DNA of 64,000 nt, from contig JAGFNK010000066.1 of assembly GCA_025769875.1 (NCBI GenBank), positions 96,625 to 160,624 of the forward strand, written 5' to 3'. The position numbers and the translations under genes were made by a program. The notes beneath the pieces were generated by a model. It was not told the DNA's origin, ran no database searches, and worked only from the letters and a program-made list of their open reading frames with translations. The first letter of the stretch is position 1; each line of letters opens with the position of its first letter. Below, piece after piece: positions 56,500-64,000 of this stretch. This DNA comes from Russula earlei. Lineage: Eukaryota; Basidiomycota; Agaricomycetes; Russulales; Russulaceae.

Positions 56500-56627
56500 C
56501 TTTCAAGGGGAGCGGGTGGGAAAAGCAACTCAGTGAAGCTGTGCTTCGCAATTGGCCGCTGAGTGACAACGCAAAGCATCTCTGTTGCCCAGACCTTGAT
56601 GTACTGTAAGGTGTGTCATCCAGCTGG

Positions 56628-58101
56628 CCATGGAATCACACGCGTGCAGGTGTCATTGTGTTGCGTTGTCCACTTTCTTTCATAGTATGTTTCCTCTTTC
56701 TCGTTCATTGTTCGTCCTACCTTGCTGTCATGAACCATTCTCCGGAGAGGGCCCTTGAAGGACCCTTCCTTATAGAAGGAAACCCAGCCTCCATGGTGTC
56801 ACCCTGTTCACACGAGCAAAAGGGGTGAGTAGAGGTGTCCACAATATTGCGCGTGCATTGTTGCGTGAGCGATTCTCGGCACAATCGACATACAGCAAGC
56901 CCCACTTAATGGCAACCCTTCTAACAATAAAGGACAGTATTAGGGCCCTTCTAGGGACCCTTTAGGACGACTCTAGGTGCTCTACAATGGGTACTAACCT
57001 GGCATCAAAGACTCTACAAAGTGTTATTAGACCGACTCTAATAACTGAAGAATGGACTATAAGGCAATACTAAGGACCTTAATAGAAGTATTAGGGTCGA
57101 CTCTAAGGACCCTAATAGAGCTATATAAGGGCCTTATAAGATAACACTATTCCCCAACCAAACCCCAAGTCCTCAAATGACCGGCCCTAAACTAACTAAC
57201 AGGAAATGAATCAGGTGCTCACACATGCACTAGAACAGCAAACACGTGGACAATGAAAGCTCTTACTCAGCAGCTTACTGAGCATGACTGAGCATGCTCA
57301 GTCAGCGCACTCCAACTTCTTACTCAGCACTTTATTGTGCTTGATAACAAGGTTATGACTTGTTCTCCTTTTAGCAGTTCTCTTGTAGTATATAAGCGCT
57401 CAATAAAGTAGCGGACAGTCCTCAGACTGTCCATTTGTTTACGGCACTCTCCATTCCTGGGATACTCCTTTAAGGACCATCCCCTTGTGACTACCCTGGC
57501 CTCCTCTCTGCGTGATTGCCCTACTCTCACAGTAACCATGCCTCTTTGGTATCTGTTACTACTCTGGACTTTACTCCTTGCCCACGCCATCTTGGATGTC
57601 TATCGACTCGTCTTCGAGCTTATCCCTCGCTCTTGAACTGGATAGTTCAACAGTGAGTCTTGACACTTGCCACCTTGCCACTCCTTGATCGCCACCTACT
57701 TCCACAGCCGTATGCGAGAGCTTGCAGCCCAAACATCTCATGGCTCTTCCTCACACGTGATCCCTGATCGCTGCCTTGTCACTTGCCTCGCGTCCTTGTT
57801 CCAGTCCTCTGCAAGAGTACATTTATTTTAAATTTTTAATAAAATGGTCATGTTGGTCTCAGTACATTTGTTGTTTCTGTTCATGCATTGTGCTGGGTTC
57901 TCTTTGAGATGGGTTTCACACCTGAGTGTTGATATAACCATGATGTGATTTCCGCTTCAAGAATTGGTACAACAGTGAAAAAAAATAGTGTCTCTGGGGT
58001 CCTTGATCACTTTTCTCACTCAGATGCTTACAAATGTGTGCTGTCTTCGCGTCAGAAACAGGGACAGGCCAGCATAACAAGCTGGCCAGTCCCTGTTGCC
58101 A
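56628..58101 (-). repeat. right terminal inverted repeat arm, split by a solo LTR
   Basis: Inverted counterpart of 53840-54371. Interrupted at 56725 by a 940-bp family-C solo LTR with a 5-bp duplication. Sequence continues across the insertion exactly where the left arm is continuous. Confidence 0.85.
56726..57665 (-). mobile_element. solo LTR, family C
   Basis: Minus-strand ends TGTCAAGACTCAC and GGTTCATGACA, flanked by perfect duplications cttgc (56721-56725 and 57666-57670). Sister of the LTR at 37841-39313, without its nested family-D insertion. It inserted after the TIR element had formed. Confidence 0.9.
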
Positions 58102-58103
58102 TA

Positions 58104-58440
58104 CATTATAGCCGATTATAATGATGTAATTTGATATAATTCTCCAGCTTCGTTGTCATGATGATAATGAAGGCTTGTGTTCTCATAATCACAATTATAT
58201 TCACCCTTATAACGGTCTTATCATACCGGTTATAACCAAGTTATGTGTGTTACATAATTAGATCCACCTCAAATATTACCCAGTTATGAGCATTGCATAA
58301 TCGTAATTATTATAGACTTATAACCGCAATTATTACACTAGTTATAACAGTGTTATCAGCATCACATAATCCACAAGTTATTATAATGGAGGGCAGACAA
58401 TTTCTTTTATTTGGATAATTTTTTATTTCGACAATGTTTT
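58104..58440. other. AT-rich stretch with repeated TTATAAC/ATTATAA words
   Basis: About 340 bp where GATTATAA, TTATAACCG, GTTATAAC, TAATTATTATA and GTTATGAG recur in both orientations at 15-40-bp spacing, making it locally palindromic. No gene. It directly abuts the right end of the TIR element. Confidence 0.5.
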
Positions 58441-59180
58441 CTAGTTGGATAATTTTTTCTATTCTAACTTTTGCCTCGCATCCAAAGCGAGCGCGCATGG
58501 CCTGCTCGAAAATAATAGGGAAAATACACCCCCACCACGCTGTCCGCAATGCCAGGCACAGAGGTCACTCAGGGTGGAGAAATGCAACTGGAGGGTAGGA
58601 GAGGCGAACGAGAGGGGCACAAGGTGAAAGAGGGGACTAGAGGAGAATGAGGTTTAATTAGAGGCTCGTGTGAAAACACGAAAAACAGAAACACATGCAC
58701 GAAGTCACAACCCATTCATTCTCACAATCGTCAAGTTACTGGGACTAGGGAGGGAGGCCTCATCAGCTAGTTGGAAGCGCAGGAGAAGGGGACAAAAAAG
58801 AAACAAACCTGATAAAACACTGCGTGTGGAGTAAGCACTTGCAGGCCAGTGGGATTGGGGAAGCCCCAGGCTTGAGCATGCGGAAATGCTCATTGAAATC
58901 AAATGGTGGGGTGGTCATCAAAAGAAGTCAAGGAGGATGGTTCCCCAGTAAGATATGGGCAAAGGTGTTCAAGACATCCTTGGGGAGATGCTCCACACTA
59001 GACTTCAGAGTCAGCCTGTTGACAAGAGTGCTGGGTATAAGACATGACATACACCTTCAGTTGCCACGATACATTCGATGCCTTTGAAAGTGGGATTTGG
59101 AGACTGCAGTCCCCCCTCCCAACTCGACACTGTCCAGTTGTTCAAACCAGGGTCCAACCATACCCCTTGTTTGGAGGTTT
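58441..59180. other. gene-free interval
   Basis: About 740 bp with no supported reading frame, terminal repeat or RNA gene. Confidence 0.4.
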
Positions 59181-60170
59181 CAGTGTAGCGAGTCCGGGGA
59201 TGGTGGCGATAGGCGATGTCGTGGCTAAGGCTATGGCAGCAGGGGGCAGATGAGGCTAAGGTGGCTGGCAAGGCTAAGAGGCAGCAGCGGTGGCGGCTGA
59301 CTGATCTAAAGCTGGGGCGATGGAGACGGCTGGCAAAACTAGGGGGCGGATGGCTGGCGGCTGAGACTGAGAAGGCTAAGGCTGAGGGCATGGTGGACAC
59401 GGCGGTGGCTGGCAATGCTGGTGCTATGGCGGACTGGGCTGAACTGACTGAGTGCGAGTGAGGCTAAGACAGAGGCTGATGCAAAGTCGGTGGCTGGCAT
59501 GACTGAGGCCACTGTGGCGGCGGACAGGGTGATGGATGAGGCTGAGGGCGTGGGAGCTGGCTGAGCAGAGATGGGGACAGTGGCGATAGGCGATGATGTG
59601 GCTAAGGCTATGGTGGCGGGGGCAGATGAGGTGGCGGTGATGAAGGGTGCGAACAAGGGCAGCAGCGGGCGAGACTGGAGGCGTGGTGGGACAGCGACAG
59701 GAACAGGTGAAGCTGAGGAGGCAGCAGATGGGATGGGGTCATCTCCACTGCAGGTGTCGGCAGCATACGTGGGCAAGAGCGCGTGAGTGGATGGGAAGGC
59801 TCTGTGGGAGGCGGCGTGCGGTGTGCTGTTGGCATCAGCGGCGGCTTCTCCTATGATGGTGGCATGGCAGTGGCTTCTGCTCCTGTTGCGGTGTGTTGTT
59901 GCTAAGTTCGTGGCCGAGGCCTTCTTGGTCTTCTGAGAGGGTGCTAGTGGTGAGGTGCTGCGACGGTGCTGCGATGCTGGCAGAGGAGCATGAAAGAGAA
60001 TAGAATTGAGACTGGTCAAGATGGTCGAGAAAGGCTTGAGATGCAAGCGCGTCGCGTGGGCCGGGGCATGGCAGTGCATGCGTGGTCGGTGGCGAGGGCT
60101 GGGTGATGCGGTCGAGGTCTTGAATGTCAGGCATGAGGAAGGTGGCGTGCGCATGTGGGTTGATGGCAAG
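59181..60170. repeat. low-complexity G-rich repeat with internal duplication
   Basis: Imperfect repeats of GGCGATAGGCGATG, GTGGCTAAGGCTATGG and GGCTGAGGC. One block (about 59200-59250) recurs at about 59580-59630. The right part (60025-60110) matches the repeat end at 42.85 kb. The 276-codon minus-strand frame across it is Ala/Ser/Pro/Thr low complexity and probably an artefact of the repeats. Confidence 0.55.
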
Positions 60171-60678
60171 GGAATGCGACAGACTCTAATGTCCCACCAC
60201 TTTTTTATGAGGCTGAAAGACGGAGGCTGAGTGAAGGGAGGCAGAAAAAAAAAAGGTTTGGATTTGGACTCTTATATATGATATAGGTTGCAGTAATATT
60301 GCCTATTATAGAAAATGGGCACTCCTTAAGACGTGCACAAGGACAGTGAACTTCATAAAGGAAAACATAGTGATGGTGAGAAGAGGAGAAGAGAAGAGAA
60401 AACAAGAGACAGGACTGACCTCAGTTGGCCAGGACACTGCGTTGCTCTCACTCTCACCACCCTTTTCTTACCCTTGGATCTTGGTGCTCTGTTATTGGTT
60501 ACTTCAGTCACTGGTGTATTGGGATCGGGGTCTGGCATAGGGGCCATGGTGGTACCAACACCTGGAGTTTGGCCATTGGACAGTGCAGGAGGTGATGAGA
60601 TGAGTGATTGTCCAGGGACCCTGACTTCTGTATTATCAAGCCTGTGAGATAAGCCGATCAATATCATCAAACACAGGG
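60171..60678. other. interval between low-complexity repeat and DUF6532 remnant
   Basis: About 500 bp including an A run (60245-60255). A minus-strand frame (60353-60694) is Pro/Ser-rich without known domain; it might be the C-terminal tail of the DUF6532 gene but I cannot connect it. Confidence 0.35.
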
Positions 60679-62004
60679 TCAGATGACTCTGCATTTGCTT
60701 GCCCTGACTGACATGGTGGAGGTTGGGAATATTATATTGTCATACCACAAAAGGAGAGTTGAGCGATAAGCGAGTGGTAATCGCAAGATGGTGTACTTGT
60801 ATTGGATAAAGTGCTGCTTCCAGTTAATACCGCTGGGGCCTATCACTTTGTCAGAAAACATCTGATCTGGTCCACATATGAACGTCAACTGTAAAATAGT
60901 TTGAAATATCAGAGAGAGCATACAATGGTCAATTGGTAATTAGGAACATACCACTGTGGCCAGCCATGGCGATCATTCCTGGTGTTGTCTTTGAAACACC
61001 CCAGAGGATGGCTTTCAATGGACATTTTCCAAGAGCCTCACCACTGAGCGTAGACTTCCCAAAAAGGACCGCTTTGAGATACTGAGGAATCATTAGCTAC
61101 CATATGCAAAGTATATTCTGAGACTAACATTCGCAAGCAGCTTAGATTTGAAATGTCTGGACTTGAACAGTCTCTGTTCGGAAAAAGTACATGGTGCCAA
61201 TAGGGGATACCTCTTGTCCAGGCTGTGTTGGATCGTGGAGTAAAACCTCTACTTCTGTGACTCCGGAGCAGGGAGAACGGGAATGAAAGTGCGAGCTGTT
61301 GATGTTGAAGAGTTCACCTGCAATATGGCGTGCCGTGCTCACTGAAGTCGCACGCTCTGAGTCAAGACGATGCTTAAACTATAGGAAACACTTAGCCAGA
61401 GTAATATCAAACAGAAGCAGGGACTTACATGCTTCACAAAGGATGCCTGTCAGTCGGTTGCCAAAAGAGCAGCATGAAGATTTTCTGGAAGGGACTCGTA
61501 CACCTCAGCGATAATGACCATCTCACATTTATTCGAGGTCGTTATAGTGGTGAGGGCACAGAGTGTCAACATCGGTGGGGCACTCCAATTCGAGTGTCGA
61601 TCTGTTAACCCAGAGCTCGTGCGTGACAGCGAACCTCGCCCCTGCATATGCAATAGCCTCATCCTCCTTGGTCAATGAACTCTTTTCTTTGCTTGATTTG
61701 CCAGACGGATTAGGGGATTTCAGGTAAATGTTTTCTACCTGCAGTTCCTTTACATCCTGTGACAGAGCTTGGTGTCGGATCTGAACAGACTGCAGGCTCT
61801 GACAAACGCACACAATATTCCAGAGGTGAAATCAGCAGACAAACGACATAGAGAAAAAGGCAGACGCATGTGGATGAGATCCGTTTTGGAAAGGTCAGTA
61901 GACGATGTTGAAGTGATGGGCATAGACAATGGAGCATCATTGAAGCCAACACCGTCAGACAACTGTCCATCGGACGCATAGGAGTTGTTGTCAGAGGCAG
62001 ACAT
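60679..62004 (-). pseudogene. DUF6532-domain gene, degenerate
   Basis: Minus-strand exons in order: MSASDNNSYASDGQLSDG at 62004 (start), SVQIRHQALSQDVKELQ, MVIIAEVYESLPENLHAALL, FKHRLDSERATSVSTARHIA, YLKAVLFGKSTLSGEALGKC with LKAILWGVSKTTPGMIAMAG, and across a good intron FICGPDQMFSDKVIGPSGI with NWKQHFIQYKYTIL. The order and the final blocks match DUF6532, an expanded Agaricomycete domain of unknown function often found near transposons. A frame break near 61540 and an in-frame TGA at about 61469-61471 (a CGA to TGA change) interrupt it. Probably inactive. Confidence 0.65.
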
Positions 62005-62124
62005 GGGTGTGCAGCAAGAGGGCTATGACAACGTCCATTCCCTGGATGAGGACTTAAATACAACAAGCTTGTCATAATGACGCACCATTGAATTAAATGA
62101 GGACCCAATATATTGGGATGTAAT

Positions 62125-62650
62125 AAGGCGTGCGTCAACCCGGATCAGGAATGTCGATGCATGCCCCAAATGCCATGAGGATTGTCTGTTGACCATGTCA
62201 GGAGAGCTGGCATTAACCATTTGAAGAATCAAGATATGAATTGTGAAGATCCCAAACAAAGTATGATACCATCCAGTCACCTTTAATTGGTCCAGGGATT
62301 GCCGCATGGCTGATTGCAAGCAAGTTATACTGAAGACTGAAGTACAATAAGGCGTGCGTCAACCCGGATCAGAACATGCCCCAAACACATGAAGATCATC
62401 CATTGACCATGTCAGGAAATCTGACATTAACCATTTGAAGAATCAGGATATGAATCGTGAAGATTCCAAAATAATATGATATACCATACAGTCACCTGAG
62501 GGATTGCGTGTGGCTAATTGTAATACTCAAGTGACACTGGGTGAATTAACCATTTGGAGAATCTGATCAGCATAGAATTTGAACGAAATATGATATGTAT
62601 ACCATCTGGTCCCTGAAACTTCTTGATCACTGCGTGGCTTATTACATTTT
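62125..62650. repeat. degenerate tandem repeat, about 200-bp units
   Basis: Three successive units share GGCGTGCGTCAACCCGGATCA (first two), TTAACCATTTGAAGAATC, GATATGAAT and TATGATATACCAT-type words followed by a TTGC(G)TGGCT(A)ATT end. Start points are about 62128, 62348 and 62541; the third is truncated at its left end. Confidence 0.65.
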
Positions 62651-62684
62651 GTTCCATTACATGATGGTTATTAATACTTGACCC

Positions 62685-63116
62685 TCATGTGAGTGCACAA
62701 GCTTGAGAGTTGATCAGTCGTCGTTGAAATGACCAGAGTTCGTTACATCTTTTTGAGAAGGATCTGGCTGGATGGACTGTTAGACAGATGAGGGTTAATA
62801 GGGATTGTGACAAAGTGGATACCAAGGAAGTTGAGTTTCCACCCTTCAGAAAGCAATGTGTAGATGCCTTGATAGTGTAGATGCCGCAGTAATGGGCAGG
62901 GATGCGAACAGAGCCTGCCACATCAGTCCCAATGCCCAGTCTGGAACCACCGAATGCAAGGAGCGCAGCTTCGCCACCCGTAGACCCACCGGGAGAGTGT
63001 CGAGCCGAGTAAGGGTTTGTGGACCTCCCCCAGACATCGGAGGATGATTCAAAGGAAAGCAGAATAATGGGGACATTCGTTTTGACGTGACAAGTGACAA
63101 AGATGGATGGTGACAA
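62685..63116 (-). pseudogene. amidase-signature enzyme fragment
   Basis: One open frame carries the central part of a fungal acetamidase-type enzyme: WGRSTNPYSARHSPGGSTGG (cis-Ser loop region, GGSSGGE read as GGSTGGE), EAALLAFGGSRLGIGTDVAG, SVRIPAHYCGIYTIKAS. The nucleophile serine in GTDVxGSVR is kept. Upstream and downstream parts of the roughly 550-residue enzyme are absent and the frame then becomes unrelated sequence. Gene relic. Confidence 0.75.
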
Positions 63117-64000
63117 AGATTGGATGGTGACAAAGATGGATGAAATGATGAAACTTTAATTGTCTCTCCTGTATCCTCATTACTCATAATAATTCACTCC
63201 TGCTGCACAAGCTCAAACTCTGAGTCCTCTTTTGTCACACCGAGTAGTTCTGACATGAGGTCCGATGTATACTCTCTCCTTCTCGCCAGCACTGGTTTTG
63301 GTCAGTAACCTTCACCCATGTAAGACGTTCCTAATTTCCCTTTGGCTGATGTATATGTCCCATACCTGCCACAAATCCTCTTCATGTCATGATATTCACT
63401 ACTGAGGTCCCCGCATTCCACATGGGAGACGTGCCACAAACTGGGGCCGTCTGTCCTCCTTGATATGAGGCCAACCAAGATGCATCACCTCTGCCAGATC
63501 ATGCAAAAGTCAGATGCAGTGAATGCATCACCACTCAGTGTCCCTGTAGCTTATGACGGAAGCCTTTTGGCACAGCACAGTGCAAGGCCAGTGCCAGATC
63601 GGAGGTCCCATCTATCTGGACTTGCTTGACTTCATTTCCCAATGGACTGTTGAGGTGAAAACACTGTAAACGGTCGTATCTCGCAGGGCACTCCTGTGGT
63701 AGTCCCATCTGCAAAGGCTATTTCTCATCAGTTGAGGTCCTCCTTAACGCCCTGTCGCTGCTCTACACACCACAAAGCCCATGCTGGATTATTTTTGTTC
63801 TCGAACAGGCTGTACTCGTCAGCACAGGTCCTCTTTTACTCCTCGAGCCGCCACAAACCCATGCTGTCCAGATTACACAAAGCTTTGTTCAGAAGATCTA
63901 TCCCATCACCTCGTCTCACCCTTGTCACTCATTATTCACCCTGCACCCTTTGTCGCTATCATCCTTGCCATTTTTGTTGCCACTGCTATTATCGTCCTCA
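63117..64000. other. right edge, no gene recognised
   Basis: About 880 bp. Contains a small tandem GGATGGTGACAAAGAT duplication at 63100-63140. Beyond it I see only short frames with stops, so nothing can be called. Confidence 0.4.

Larger units (their letters stand above)
53840..58101. mobile_element. non-autonomous TIR element with captured host gene fragments
   Basis: Left arm 53840-54371 (532 bp) and right arm 56628-58101 are inverted copies; the right arm is 529 bp once its solo LTR (56726-57665) and one duplicated cttgc are removed. Outermost bases read TGGCAACAGGGAC on both ends, and each end abuts TA (53838-53839 and 58102-58103). Just inside is a hairpin-forming GGCCAGC..GCTGGCC. 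The 2.26-kb centre (54372-56627) holds no transposase but a truncated Rab18-like gene and a second gene fragment, both on the minus strand and both with introns. The arm boundary cuts the Rab reading frame. This is the structure of a transposon that has captured host genomic DNA. Confidence 0.8.

Noticed and set aside
53838..58103. Interpreting the long inverted arms as an assembly palindrome (inverted chimera)
   Set aside because: The arms differ by scattered substitutions, only the right one carries an LTR with a perfect target duplication, and the interior is not palindromic; TA flanks both ends.
59339..60169. 276-codon minus-strand Ala/Ser/Pro frame
   Set aside because: Generated by iterated G-rich repeats; no domain and internal duplication at DNA level.

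Overview
The window is nuclear DNA of a filamentous basidiomycete, most likely an Agaricomycete. The protein-coding genes are cut by many very short introns (about 45-80 nt, GT..AG with CTGAC/CTAAC-like branch sites), both strands are used at short spacing, and the families seen (F-box-like proteins, DUF6532, a four-finger C2H2 factor, a DUF2418/Nur1 membrane protein) fit that group. Gene spans below include introns; I assigned exons by hand from reading frame, splice signals and recall of the families, without any search.

Region 1 (about 0.9-34.4 kb) is a compact housekeeping block. In order: a GCIP-like protein (-), i-AAA protease YME1 (+), a tiny Cys-rich protein (+), the TFIIH helicase RAD3/XPD (-), an F-box-like protein (-), a basic nuclear-type protein (-), mitochondrial Phe-tRNA synthetase (+), mitochondrial GrpE (-), C1-tetrahydrofolate synthase (+), a Pmp3-family membrane protein (-), a C2H2 zinc-finger factor (+), fructose-1,6-bisphosphatase (+), a Nur1/DUF2418 nuclear-rim protein (-), a membrane-anchored coiled-coil protein (+), TOM40 (+), a FetA-like ABC ATPase (+), and an intron-containing tRNA. 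Genes for mitochondrial function are prominent (YME1, PheRS, GrpE, C1-THF synthase, TOM40, and farther on SHMT).

Region 2 (34.4-45.2 kb) is a transposon graveyard. A pogo/Tc1-type DNA transposon begins ten bases after the tRNA. It is flanked by TA, carries a broken DDE transposase, and is itself invaded by solo LTRs, one of which holds another. Two more solo LTRs, one nested in a third family, and low-complexity repeats follow. Seven solo LTRs of four families occur in the window and six of the seven have recognisable target-site duplications (five perfect). Paired copies differ mainly by CpG to TpG/CpA changes.

Region 3 (45.2-53.3 kb) returns to genes: a full-length but decayed mitochondrial serine hydroxymethyltransferase, a CCCH-like/RS-rich/coiled-coil protein, and cystathionine gamma-lyase (one frameshift). 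SHMT, C1-THF synthase and cystathionine gamma-lyase all belong to one-carbon and sulfur amino-acid metabolism.

Region 4 (53.8-64 kb) is again repeat-rich. Its most striking item is a 4.3-kb element flanked by TA with roughly 530-bp terminal inverted repeats. It has no transposase and encloses a truncated Rab18-like GTPase gene plus a second unidentified gene fragment, both still with introns. A solo LTR lies in its right arm. Beyond it are an AT-rich stretch, low-complexity repeats, a DUF6532 pseudogene, degenerate tandem repeats and an amidase fragment.

Single-base frameshifts occur in otherwise intact YME1, PheRS and cystathionine gamma-lyase. They could be residual assembly errors or real lesions; the sequence alone cannot decide.
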